DNA from: Mermis nigrescens | Lineage: Eukaryota; Nematoda; Enoplea; Mermithida; Mermithidae | DNA: 64,000 nucleotides | Assembly (NCBI GenBank): GCA_036768485.1 | Contig: JAVLUZ010000154.1 | Location: 3,182,529 to 3,246,528, forward strand | Direction: 5' to 3' | Shown here: piece by piece, positions 1 through 12,900 of the stretch | Position numbering within the stretch: the stretch's first letter is position 1 | How the letters are laid out: each line of letters starts with the position of its first letter | Notes under the pieces: generated by a model | Told to the model about the DNA's origin: nothing | Databases searched by the model: none | What the model saw: only the letters and a program-made list of their open reading frames with translations | Position numbers and translations under genes: made by a program

Positions 1-2072
1 AAAGAGAGCTTTCTGTATTACGTTTGACTTTAGATTATGATAACCCGCGCTTATATTACCTACGTAATTCATAAGGTGGTCCATGGCCAAAATTTTGTCG
101 AATCGTTTGACCAGATTTGAATAATTGGAGTCTATTGCATCGTTCTTATTGTAGCATCGTTTGCTGATTAATACGCATATGATCTTCATATATTAAAATA
201 ACGCCATAAAAACGCAAAAATAAAATACAAACACTTATAAAATGAGTAAGTGAGCTTAAAAATGAATTCGAATAAGCATAAAAGCTCCGTGAAACTATTT
301 AGAAATGTGTTAGTGCTAGTAAAGAAGCAAGACAAAAAATGTTGGCAAATTTATTATTTTTCGAATCAATTATTCATTTTTGTTGCCGCGATTTCTGACG
401 GTCCATTCAATATTTACTGTCTGGCAAATTCGAAAAAACGATATCCGAACTCGATTTTCCCGAAAGATTGGAATGTGATTGTTATAATCCTTCCTGTCAT
501 TGTCAAGCATATCAATACTAGTTTAAATATTTAAAAAAACATATAGGTATCATGAGAAAAATTCAAGAGTCTCATTTTCCAGAAATGATGGCAAAACACC
601 AGTGCTTATCTGCTGTTATTTATAGGAGAGGTTAAATTTTAATGAGGAAAATAAAAAATATCCAATTCTCCGATATTCTTTTATTGTTTTATTAATTTTC
701 AATTGTTTTGCTTTCAAATGATAAAAAATTAATTAGTCGGTATCCGAACGCAAGGCTAATGAGATAGCACAGCTGTACTGTCATATATGTGCAGCGCCTG
801 AATTCTAGATACGCGATATTGTATTGTCAAGGATAAAAAGTGCCAAAAACTGAGGGGGGTGAAAAAACCAACTATTTTCCGACATTTTTCATTGATATCC
901 ATGGACATTAGAAAATTACAAAATACGAAAAATAATCAAAAATTGAATTTTAGGTCTTTCGGGTCTTTCGAATTCTAGTTTTCCAGCTAGTTCCTCCAAA
1001 ACCATCATCGCTCACCTTTGTGTGCTAGTGTCTGCGGATATCATCATAAGGAAAACATACCGCAAAAATATGGGGCACCGTACAAATTATTACGATTGGG
1101 TATTTCCCAAACGTCGATTTAACATAGCGATGTCTGATTGATGAGTCGATGCAGGAAATTTCCAAGTTAGGAAGGTTGAATAATTTATCGCACAAAAGGT
1201 AAGGGAGCAACGCTGAAAAATGAAACAAAAATTCTAAACTATAAAAATTAAAAATTCGCCAAAAATTAAGCATCTTCACGTGTCTCACCTATTCCAATGA
1301 AAATCGTGTCGTACATCCAAGCACTTTGCAAAATGTTGCGCGTCATGATTTTTCTAGAATGGCCCAGTATCGTCCTAAAATCGCCGAATTTATATGAATG
1401 TGAAGCATTCAACAAAAAATGTGCCACTTCGTACTGGGAGCTACGAATTGTTATACTTTTAAATGAAGCAATGTGTAGGGCACTTAGCAGCGTATAGTTC
1501 GTTTGAAAAGTTAGTAATATTCGATTCTTCTATAGTTTCCGGCCATTAAAATAGTCCGTTCTAAAACGTTAAAAGTAAGATCGAGCGAAGTGTTCAAAAT
1601 CGAGAAATAAATCTTAAATAAAAGCCGTTTAAATTTTTTAGATTGTTTTGAAAATAAAAAAGAAATGTTTTGCACTTTTCGACGTCAAGTAAATGGTTGC
1701 ATTAGACGGTGGCTTATTTAGCATGTCGCCCAATGGTCTATCGAGTGAGGAATTCGGCTAAATTACAAACGAGACGAAATTTAGGCTCAAGAACTTTCCG
1801 GCATAACGCTCAAGAACTGAGCATTTGAAGCTTGTAAAATTTCGATATTTCTTTGAAACTTAAAGCGCAATACGCACTGGTTTTCATGGCATTTTTTCAT
1901 TTCCACCACATAATTAGCTATTTTAATTAGCAGCAAGCATCCTTGACCAGGACGAAACTAAAGTGAGAGAAAAGGCTACAATAACAATTGATTGGAAGCT
2001 GACTGGCATGAAAATTCGACGATATTATATTTTATCCCACAACAAAGTCACTAAGTTATTTCAGGAATCATA
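1..2072. other. AT-rich DNA, nothing recognised
   Basis: Open frames here (250-534, 1025-1288, 1297-1497) have random composition and no family resemblance. Confidence 0.5.
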
Positions 2073-3972
2073 GGTAGCGCGTTAGCGTGTACCTATAATA
2101 TATTTGGTTACCCCTAACATATGTATATCTCCCCTAAAGCTATAACGGGTCACACCTGGGAGATCCGATTTTTCTAAAAAAAGATAACAAAAAAATTGCT
2201 GTCCATGTTTTTTGTTTTTTCTATGTACTTAATACTCAGCGTGTAATTAGTGCTGGCGCAACCTTATAACATAGACAAACTTTTGACGGATTTTCTACAC
2301 AGTGCGTATACAACTCATTGATAATGCCTCATACAATTCAATAGCATACATCTGTAGAAAATAAAAATTTCTAAAAACCGATATTTTTTAAAATTTAGCA
2401 TTAGTTCTCGAAGGGGAGTATAAAGAGTGAAAAAATCTGCGGGTGTAAAGACAGATTCTGATCGAAATTTCGACCCGTTAATGTCTGCCAAACTCTTCGT
2501 ATAGCAGTTCCCTAACAACCTATTGATGGAAAAGTAGTACGTTTAAAGGGCTACTTGAGAAACTCAACCGCATTACTGTAAACTCGATACGGAGTTAGTT
2601 CTGGCGGTTTAAAGTTTACACTAATTGATGGACGAAAAAAACACATTTTTACCCTCTTTTAATTTTTCAACCGCTCCGTTTATAAGTCATGACGTGCGAA
2701 GTTTTGTAAAAATAATGTATGTCTCAAGGCTTGAGCATCGCACTTGGATGCGTTTCTTTTAAACTCAATACAGAGGTAATTCTAATAATGTAAAGTTTAA
2801 ACTCTGGGGCGAACTTTTCTCAAAGTAAGTAAATGTCAATGATTACTCACCATACTTGGTTGCATTTCTTTACACACAATACCGAGTTATTCTTAGAGGT
2901 GTAAAGTTCCAACTTTAGGGCAAAAAAAGACGTTTTTAGCAGGTTTTTGTCTGTCACCTTATCCCGATATGAGTTGGGTCATGGTATTAATTACAAAAAA
3001 TGTTATGACTAACAAGGATCACGCATGCACGTAAGCGCGTGTAAGTAAGGGCGAATATTGATTTATTGTGTCGGTGTAAAGTTTACATTTAAAGTTCACT
3101 TCACTTCCAGAGCGCTGCAAAGCGTATATAATTTGCAAAATGTTCCGTGTATGTCAGGATTACGAATCTGATCATTAGTTTTCTCCACACTCATTACTTG
3201 TGTAAAGTTCAGACTATTGAGTTATTGAAAAACTGCAAAGTTTACACTAAAAATTCATTCTGCTCCAAGAGTATTGTTAAACATGAATTTTTTTGAAAAT
3301 GTTCTCGTAATGTCAGGATTACAAATCTGAATGTTAATTTTTTACACCTGGTAGTTGTGTAAAGTTTAAATTTTAGTTCTAGAGCATTGCGAAAAATGAA
3401 GTTTTCTATAATGGTCCATGTAACATCAGAGTAACGAATCTGACTGTTAGTTTTCTCTACACTCAGTAGTTGCGCAAAGTTGACACTTTTCATTCACTGT
3501 TAATGTGTAAAGTTTACAATACAAATTTATTTCACTTACAGAGCGTTGCTAAACGTAAATTTTTCAAAATATGTTCTGTAAAGTCAGGATTACGAATGTG
3601 ACTTTGTGTCTTCTTTTCACTCAGTAGATGTGCAAAGGTTACGCCGAGAATTACATTTATTTCCGGATCGTTGCGAAAGCTTTTTTTCAAAATCTTCCAT
3701 GTAACGTCAAGATTACCAATATGAGTTATAGTGATTATAATGATTATAATGATTACCAATAGTGATCTTTACATCCATAAGTTGCGAAAAGTTCAGGCTG
3801 AAAACATTTGGTCTGTTAAAATATATTAAAGTTGTCTTTTTTAGAAAAGATAATGCTGATGTTCAGATTAATACTGTTTTCCACATTTTTGGACTGTTGT
3901 CACTAATCTGGTATGTTACTGTATATGTTTACTGGCTGATCTAGTCAAATCATGCAAATTAAAAGTAGGGTG
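2073..3972 (+). repeat. Composite repeat copy A with ~120-160 bp satellite-like units
   Basis: Opens with GGTAGCGCGTTAGCG and CCTATAATATA, then a stretch with scattered TGTAAAGTTTACAC motifs. From about 3180 it is degenerate tandem units of roughly 120-160 bp, each with TGTAAAGTTTACACT, AGAGCGTTGC, TTTTTCAAAATGTTC, GTCAGGATTACGAATCTGAC and TTTCTCTACACTCAGTAG. It closes with a block ending AAATCATGC and AATTAAAAGTAGGGT, directly followed by a foldback unit. Open frames inside are chance. Confidence 0.8.
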
Positions 3973-4583
3973 CTAGCAAATAAAAATGCTCCGATGGAAC
4001 AAAAAGGACGAATATACTAGGAATTACACATCATTAATGACAGAAAAGGAGGGGACTAGGGAAAAGTTACCTTTGTATACCTGTGGCAGTTGTAAGAATC
4101 TACTAAAAATCAGACTCCCGCAAAAAAAATGCAAAAAATCGTAGAATGCCTCCAGGAAACATTGTTCTCTGGCTTAGAAAAAGACATTATTGAGGCAGAT
4201 TTGATGTGTTTTAATAACCAATTCAGTTTCTTATGAATACAAAATTTCACACCATCTTGTTAATTGCTCCCTATAGCAGTGCGTGCCATTCTAGCGTAAT
4301 AATGCTCATTATGGCGTTTTTTGATTATTGACTGCTTCTTTTCTAGGAATAAGATATTAATGTTATTTATTTTCACGATAGAGGTGCAAATCCCTTCTGC
4401 TGGCCGCTGAAAGTATTCCGATTTTTCGCGTTTTTCAGAGGAGGTCTAATTTTTATTAGATTCTTACAACATCTACAGGCATGCATAGGTAACTTTTCTC
4501 TAGTCTCCTTTTATGTCCTAAATGGTGCGTAATTTCAGGTAAATTCGCTCTTTTTGTCCCAACAAAGCATTTTTATTTGCTAG
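3973..4583 (+). repeat. Foldback unit attached to composite copy A
   Basis: Begins CTAGCAAATAAAAATGC and ends with its inverse TTTATTTGCTAG. The inverted arms extend through the GCTCCGATGGAACAAAAAGG motif to about 150 bp inward, including AAAAATCGTAG and the matching CGATTTTTCGC block. No ORF. Confidence 0.78.
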
Positions 4584-7081
4584 TATTTGAATAACTTAAC
4601 AGACTTCTTTGAAGATCCACTTAGAGCATTCCTTAAATAAATGTTTCCCGTAAACGCTTATAAAGTCATTTTTTCTTATCTCTTTTAGTTTTTAATTTTT
4701 TAAGTTTTATTTTAAAAGTATTAAAATTTAAAACTAATTCTGAGGTATGAAAACTTAAAAATTAAAGTATGAACAAATGTGAGAATATTTATAGTCCATG
4801 TTCAGAAAATCTTGTGCATGGAAATCAAATTTTTGCGCTCGAGCGAGCAGCTACAAAAGTGGTTTCTACTGAGCCTACTAAAATACGATTATGCATAGTG
4901 CTATGCATAATATCATAATTGATGCTTCGGTCAAAACCGCTTCAGTAATTTATTCACATTGACTCCAAAATTGGGATCCACGCACAAGGTTTCGTGAAAC
5001 AGACTATAAAATTTTTCCACTTTTATTTTTTCTTCTTTTATAAAGATTCTGAAAGATTTTGATATGCGTAAATTATAAGTTACATAAAAAATATAAAAAT
5101 AGATATATTTTCTCAATTTGACATACTCGAACTACCTACGCCTCGTCCTTATAAAAGTTAGATAAAATAATTCAATTCGCGACACGACGATCGAGGTTGG
5201 GTTCTTATACTAACCGATATGCTTTATTTTTCAAATTTTTATTTTACGACGTACGAGTATAATAAAAGGCTAATTTAAAACCGCTATAGATAATTGTAGA
5301 GTCTATTTTAAATTTTTCGGCGTTTTTGGTCTAGAATTCCAGTAAAATATTATTTAGGGCACTAATTTATGCATCGTCGGCGAAATTGACAGTAATTTGT
5401 AACCTCGCGCAATTCAATTTTATTTCTCCAATAAATTTCGCCACGATTAATTTTAGGAATCGCTCCTACGACCGGGTACCGCCTACTTTTTCTTGGACAA
5501 TATAATTTCTAATTCTACGTACCAAAGTGCCAATTATCGGCACTCGAAGGAACCATAAATGGCAACAGCGACACCTAAAAAATTTATTTGTGTTTGTGTC
5601 TGTGATACGCTTGCTTTTTAGATGGCCGTTTTGTGGGCCAAACCGACAATAAAATACATAGATACACTTTTTTTATTTATGTCGCACTTTTCAAACGAAG
5701 AATTTGTAATTGCTTACACATTCTAAATTTGATATCCCAATTGGTATAAGCTGAACAGGAAATAAAATAAACATTGAAATACAGTCCGGTGTTTAATATT
5801 ATTAATAATGGCATAAAATGTGTTACCTCTAATCATAAATGTATTTAAGTTAAATACAAATTTTTGGGATGAAGCAATCTGTGGCATTTTTCGTAAAAAT
5901 TGTTCTAAGACTATAAGTAAGCGTGGATGATTTGTAAAATTGAATAGAAATGAGACATTAAACCTTTTACAGTTTGAAATCATACCCCTGACCAGATTAT
6001 ATTTTTTAAATTTTTTCTTGAATCAATCGTTTAGAAAGATAAAGCCACACATCAGGGCTACATAAACGGCTGATTCTATTATCCTTAAGTTCACAAACTT
6101 AATACAGCTCAAGCCAGAGACACTTTGATTAAAAACAGCAAACTACGCGTACTTTTTATTGGCAGACTAATCTTCATTAAGGAAATAAAATTTAGGGGAA
6201 TCATACTTCTATTTCAAATAAATAATATATCAATAGTGATGTTTATGCATGATTATCAGACATGGGCTTAGGGGTCTGGGTGTGCCATCTCCCCCACCAT
6301 AATCCGGTGAACTCCCCCTCAAAAATCGTAGACCCTGGAAAATTGAATTTTTGATGCAATCTTTAGCAATTTTGCCCCGTCGGAACCCCCCCCCATAGAA
6401 TTCAGTCGCTCCCCATGTATGCTGAGCGTTAAAGATATCACAACATGGTTCCTCTCGGCTTTTGTGTGTTCATTTAGTTACGTTTCCATAAAGTTGTTTA
6501 CTCTCAGTGTTGTAGAAAATATTGTCCCTTGACACATACAGTATCCGTGCATTTACAGCGTAATGCACATTCGTATGTTTTTAGATTGAACATCCCATGA
6601 ATTTTCAGATGACTTTAGTTGTTAGATCAAAATATTTAAGATTTATTCACACCTTAGACTTGAGCTTTTGAAATTGCAGAAAGAACCACTATTCATGATG
6701 AACATAACTTATAGTTTTTGATAAATGTTTTTAAAACGCAACAATTTTGTTAGGTTCATGATCATATCATAAAACTTCTTGATGTTATTAAATTTTAAAG
6801 ACCCAAATTTGAACATTTTTATGGGGATACTGTAGAAATACAGTTGTTTGAACACTACTTTTAACTGAATCCATCAGATAGTGTAGTTTTTGGCAAAATA
6901 GTTAGATAACTTTGACCGATTTGTTTGAGTCCTGCAACATAATTACTCTTGGTTCAGCCTGCAATCTTATTACAAAATTCATAAGCAACATTGGGTCAAC
7001 GTGCACTTTTAACTAAATTTCGTATCCAAATACAGCAATTTATTCATTTTATAATTCGTAATGAATTTTTAAAGCGTCAGT
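4584..7081. other. AT-rich DNA with one GC-rich repeat block
   Basis: Only 6255-6425 stands out: short C-rich and G-rich runs (TCTCCCCCACC, GGAACCCCCCCCC) with TTGAATTTTTGATGCAA, a block that recurs loosely at 24490-24590, 33540-33660 and 34690-34800. No gene seen. Confidence 0.45.
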
Positions 7082-7205
7082 CGGATTCACATGAATGGAA
7101 TTAAGTTAAAATTCGAATGTTGTCCAAGAGTTCATCTTTGTATTCTTATCTTTTTCTTTTGGCCAACATTCAGTTTTACTTAATTCCATTCATATGAATC
7201 GAATT
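7082..7205. repeat. Imperfect ~40-bp inverted repeat (hairpin)
   Basis: GATTCACATGAATGGAATTA with AGTTAAAATTC and GAATGTTG on one arm, the inverse on the other, about 40 bp of spacer. Probably a small MITE. Confidence 0.65.
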
Positions 7206-7289
7206 CATCAATTTATTCATTTTCATATACTCGTGTTGATTGATGTTTTAGCGGACATTTGAGCTGTGTTGTATGAACGCCAGTAGTTT

Positions 7290-8055
7290 GTAGTGGACTC
7301 ATTTATATTAAGTCCTTATAACTTCTCCAATACTAGATCAAATCGAATGCCATTAGTTTTGTCTAAAAGCTTGTTACTTTTGCAAGAATGTGAAGAAGTT
7401 TCAATGTTCCAGGAATAAGTGCCATTAGTTTACACTAAATTGAACGGAAGTCGTTTTTTCCAGCTTTTTTGCAGTTTTTTGGCTAAAAAAGCTATCTTTA
7501 TAATGATATAACTCTTCATCAAAAGAAGATGATTAAAAGCGGTTTCTTTTATATAAAACCGAAATTTCCTGTCTAACAAGTTTATTTATTTTAAATTTGA
7601 TTGATTTCGCGTGTGCGAAACAGTTGCACCTTTATACCGCGGTTTATTGCATTCGTACGTCAACGTTTTTAATGTTAAGCAATTGCCAAAACATGCAATC
7701 ATCGATTAATGCTCAATTATTTCGCAGTGACCCAAAATACCATATTACTAATCTAATGAGTGAAAGAAAATTGAGAGGCTTGGAGATAAAAGAAGTTGCA
7801 TCCAGATAACGTAAAAAAACTGTAAATTCACATGGCTACAAAGACAAATAATGCTTCGGGCAGATGCTTTGAAAACCCAAAAAACTACTTCTGCTCAATT
7901 TAGTGTAAACCAAAAGCAACCTAGATAAAATTCTGCGAATTTATTACTGAGGTAATAGGCTCTTCAACAAAGCAAATCGCGTTAAACTGGTCAAGTATTG
8001 AAGAAGTCATAAAGGCCAATGTGCGCTCGTTTTTTAGCCATCCTGTATTTGGAGA
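7290..8055. mobile_element. Non-autonomous TIR element, ~0.76 kb
   Basis: Inverted ends: left carries CCTTATAACTTCTCCAATAC and GATCAAATCG, right carries the inverse of TTTATGACTTCTTCAATACT and TTGACCAG. A homologous copy is at 35525-36200. A 70-codon open frame at 7597-7809 is not conserved as protein in the other copy and is probably chance. Confidence 0.6.
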
Positions 8056-9029
8056 TTTTTAGGCCAATATGGCTCGACAATTTGAAGAAATATGAATTTT
8101 AAGTGTTGTACTTATTTGCATAGGCTCCGAAGTGGCTTAAACACGGAAGCTGCTTTGAAAAACAGAAAAACAATTTACGATCAATAACGAAGTCTAAGCT
8201 AGTTAGATAAGCTATTCATTATGATGTTACATTTTTTCGTATGTTTATATTCACGTTGATCATCTGATAGTGATGTTTATCGTATCATTTACCATTTCCT
8301 TTATGTTTACATATTTTCGCAATTATCTTACCAAACGCTTCGATTATCCCAAGGGCACTTAACACATCCGTCATCGAGAAATGGCTCCCGAGTGTGAGTG
8401 TGTCATGAAATGTATGTAATTGAAAATAACAGGAAAAGATTAATGGAAATCGTCAACTTTTCGTGTTTTATTTGATTTTTTTAATTTTCGAAAAAACTAC
8501 TGTGAACTTTCCAAAAGCAAAGTGCATTTCTTATATTTATTAGGTTTGTATAAAAGTATGCTAGAAGGTCCTACAATGAAAACGCCTTAAGTGTAAATTC
8601 CTCTGAATTTTTCAATTTTGAACGAAGCCGCCGCCCTTTTGCCTTTATTACCTGGTTAGAAATCAATATTTTCGTTTTAAGAAAGGCGATATGGTCCCGC
8701 TCGATGCTTCCGTTGATTCATTTTACGAAATGAAAAACTCAACTGTTTAGTAATAAATATGAAATTAATGTGGCAGCGGTGTACGGTATATTATTACAGG
8801 GGACTATGATATTATGCACAATTATGAAATTGTGAGTTGTAAAATAAGCACATCTATCTTCATTACAAAAAATATTGATGGGTCTCTCATACACACATGG
8901 CACACGGCGAAAAAACGCTCGGGTCCTAGAATATTTAGCTGTCGGAAAAGGGTCAAAAGTGGATAATAGATGCGAAAAACACCATTTTTTCAACTTTTCC
9001 ACCTGTATGGAGGCCTTGCCAAAGAAATT
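8056..9029. other. AT-rich DNA, nothing recognised
   Basis: No coding or repeat match found between the TIR element and the MITE-like block at 9030. Confidence 0.45.
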
Positions 9030-9390
9030 CAAACATGGTGAGGGGTCCTAACCAGACATGCTGGTGAGGGAAAGATGGATTTAGAGCGGTGCATGGACCT
9101 TCTTCATAATGGAAAAATGGGGAATTTGCCAGAAAAAATTAGGCAAAAGAATTTCAAAAATGTGTGAAAATTGAAGATTTTTTCAAAAATGCTTGAATCG
9201 ACCAGAAAGTAGTGGAATAACGTAGTCTTAACCATACATGGACGGCAAGAAAATTCTGGGAAGGGGCTGAAATCACCGAAAATGTTACTAAAAATAGAAT
9301 TTTGTGGGTCTACAGTAATCTGTGGGGGCTTTTTAACTTCTGGAGGGTGTATACCCCCAAAGTCCCCGTTGATGTGTGGTCTCAACGCTA
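9030..9390. mobile_element. GC-richer MITE-like repeat 3' of Shaw
   Basis: Contains CATACATGGACGGCAAGAAAA, TACTAAAAATAGAATTTTG and a GGTGTATACCCCC end. The same segment order recurs at 60475-60620, so it is a dispersed family related in ends to the 255-bp MITE. Confidence 0.55.
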
Positions 9391-9699
9391 TTATAGCATT
9401 AACACCAGATTTTCAAGTCATTTTATCTCAAATCTGCACATAAAAATATCTTAAATTATACTTCTTGGAAAATTCATCATAAAATTATCAATTTTTGCCA
9501 TTGAAGTTTAGAAAACGCCGAGGATATGAACTATGCATTCTAGAAATGCATGGTCAATCTCAGTAGGGAAAATGACAAATATTTTTTCAATTTCTATCGC
9601 TTCTAAACAAAGTTCGTAGTTTCAACAAAAATTAGCAAAAATAATGTTAATTAAAACACGAAGGCATCACATTCGGAGCAGCGTTATTATTAGTTTGAT

Positions 9700-9953
9700 T
9701 CACTGTCGAAAATGTTCGTGAAACGGACCAAATTTGTGCAATTTATTTTTTATCATTAATTTGGTCTGTTCGGGTGGCAAAATTGTGCGACGTTTTTTGG
9801 GCAATTTGGCCCGGGCCTGCGCGTGAGAGTAGAACATTTCGAAATTGGACACAATGACAGGCATTGGTAAGGCCAGAGTCAAAACACCAGTCAATGCGCA
9901 AAAGCATCCTACTATCATACCGAGCGAAGTTCTGGGTACCATATCACCGTATC
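9700..9953 (-). CDS. Shaw: Shaw exon 8: filter end, S6 and C-terminus
   Basis: Starts GA TAC GGT GAT after acceptor ACCACAG, completing GYGD. Continues [10 protein letters not shown]6, then [15 protein letters not shown], which is diagnostic for Shaw/Kv3. The S6 hinge reads PMP where Kv1, Kv3 and Kv4 normally have PVP. The frame ends FHEHFRQ and a TGA at 9702-9700. A downstream splice from the overlapping gtgaat cannot be excluded. Confidence 0.92.
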
Positions 9954-12900
9954 CTGTGGTTTAAAATATTGGGAAAAGAGATTTGAAACATAAAAGCGAA
10001 AAAATTTAAAAAATGCGTAAACAATTCAGAGTGAAGTAAAATTCTGATAAATGTTATTTCACTAAACAAGATTGCAAATAATCAAATTTGAAAAATATTT
10101 TGAAATTGTTTTCTATGCACTAAAGTCTAAACTCAATAGTAGCAAATTTTTAAAGAGTTTTCAACACTTTAAGCCAACAGCTTTTATGATTTCATTGTTT
10201 GATGCTTGCTTAATTCGACAAAATTCTCAAAATAGAACCGCTATTTCGCGCCAGATTGCAGAATAGGCTGAAGTCTGTAAGATCACAAGCAGAGAAGCAG
10301 GAAGATTTGGAGAAATCCAGGATTTAGGGAATGAGGATCAGCGGCTGATTTAGCAAATATGCTTTTTTACTTTAACTCATGATAAATGCATTGTATCTTT
10401 CAGTTACTGTTAGCAAAAGTCTTGTCTTGCAAGTGCAATTGCAAAATAATAATTTTAAGCAGAGATAAGCAGCAAAAAAATTAATTATAGGCCTGCACGG
10501 GGGTGTTTGGGGTATAGTATAGATGCTCAGAGTGAAAAATTTTTTAGGAAAAAATTAGGGCAAAATGAAGACCTAAAAATGGATAAAAAGAAGTTTTCTG
10601 CAAAAGTACATAAAATATCCCAGAACCTAATGATTAGCGAATTTTAATGCTGGCTCAGATTTATGAATGTTCCTTGGGACAATTTTGACGCAAAACAGCT
10701 CTCTGTTTGACCCTCCTGTTACCGGTTGACCGCCTATTAGACCGGCAATGCTGAGACATGCACATGGGGGTTTTGGGGGCTAGACATCCCCCAGCATGAA
10801 AAAATAGAATTTTTCTCGGGAAAATGAGGCAAAATGAAGGAAAAAAACGGAGGGAAATAAAAAACTTTCTTAGTTCATTCATCTGACCAGAAACTTAGTA
10901 AAAAGGTAGTTGTAATGTTATTTTAGCTCTTATACCAGTTTTTGAGGTCATTTTGGCCCAAAGAACATAATTCATGACTCCCCCAGACCAGCTAACCCTT
11001 CCCTCCAGATCGGTCAAGCTGTGCATTTATGACCATGCTGTGCATCCGTTCATGTAAGAGGTGAAATAAGCGGAATTCTCCACCCAAAGCCAAAAACTTT
11101 TCGACCCCCTCCCCCACCGATATTGGACAAAAATAACTTTTTTGCCGTTTTGTAAGCGATTTTTAGACATTTTTGGCCAAAAATTGATGTCATTGACCCC
11201 CGTATCCCTAGAAATAGCCGGAGGGCCCCGCACAAAATTTATAGTAGTTACATGAAGTGTGCATATATGTTACATGTTTACTGAATTATGAATAGGCATT
11301 GAAATATAATTCATATGAAATCAAAGTAAATGAAACAATTAAATAAAAAATTTATCTAAAGTCGCAAGGAGAAATAAAAAGTGAATCAAATAGAAAAAAC
11401 AAGGAGAAATAAAAAGTGAATTTAATAGAAAATTTCAAAAATGACAAAGGAAAACAATTATAAAAAAATATATTTCCGAAATGCATGTAAATAGAAGCAA
11501 GTATTTTATCTCGCATGCAAAAGCCCTATACAACAATCAATTTAGTTCTAGTAATTAAATAACCTTACAATTATTTGTAAATCGCTTACCGATTGTAGAC
11601 ATAGTGACTGAAAAATTAAAAGCATCAAATCAATTATTGTAAGTCAGATATTTAAAAAAAGATAGGCTTACCTATAGCCCACCACAGGCCGTGTGGAATC
11701 TAAAATACAGACAAATACACTAAGCGTCTGGTTAAGAAAATAATTTATTGGTCCGTAATAATTGAAACGAAAAACGACATGAAAATGAAAAGTAAAAAGA
11801 ATGACGAAGCACATTAGATTTTTAATCAAAAATGAAATAAAATTATGAAATAAATAATCTGCTGATTCAGGATTGATATTGATCAATGATCTAATAGAAT
11901 AAGTTTTGAAACAATGGGATGTCATTTAAAAAGAGTTTACCTCAAGCTTCAACATTTTTTTATCAAAACAATTGAACCAATATAAAAAAATAGGCATCTA
12001 AATCCTTTGGCGCTCCGTTATTTCCTTATTATTCATCATGACATAATTTTTCACACTTCACAAAATAAATAGTTTCCTATATTATTGACCATGCAAACAT
12101 ATCCTAGTGTCCTTTTTCGAAAGTTAGGACCCTGAATACCAAAATTAAATCTGCCATAAATTTTAAATTTAGTATATAATACGTCGTTGAATCGCATTCA
12201 GGTATTTGGAAGGCTGAGCGATAAACTTTGAAGTTCAAGAGTGAGTAATAAATAATTATTTATCGCAAATTTCATTCGCTTTCCTGCTAACGAAAATAAG
12301 ATAACTTGCAACGAAAAAGCCTATTGAATGGCAATATAAATGATATTTACGCAAAATTGACAAAAACGAATATTTAACCGTTTCGCCGAAGTACTTTCTC
12401 GGTTTTAAAACCATTTTATAGCATTTTGTTCACGTGTCAAGCAAGAGCATGCGGGGAAGGGGAGGGGGTAAGAGAAGGGTATAACTTCCCAGAGCTCTGA
12501 AAAACTTATAGGTACCCAGTCATCTTGTTCGAAAAAGCACTGCTATATATCCTTTTTTAGACACAGGAGACTATCTATACAGCCTTTTTGGCCTCAGAAA
12601 ACTAGCTGTTGGACTCAGAAACATACCGTGTGAGCTCAGAAATGTTATTTAGTTGTGTTTTCTGAATTTCAAAAAGGATGTATAGCTATTTTCTTGGCTC
12701 CAAAAAGGGCTAAATAGCTATTCTTAGTCCAAAAAGGCTTTATATAGCTATGTTTGTGAGTCCAAAAAAAGATGTATATCTAATTTTTTGAGCTCAAAGG
12801 CCTATATAGCTAATTTTCGGAGCCTAAAACGGCTATATAACTATTTTTACGAAGCACTTAGCTATCTACTAATTTCTGGTATTCACCCCCCTCTGAAAGT

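Noticed and set aside
2073..3972. CRISPR-like array, because of regularly recurring TGTAAAGTTTACAC
   Set aside because: Spacing is irregular, the between-repeat parts are also related to each other, and the DNA is eukaryotic. It is a degenerate satellite-like repeat.
11027..11235. Two overlapping minus-strand frames in Shaw intron 7
   Set aside because: They lie on a GC-rich MITE-like block and resemble no channel sequence.
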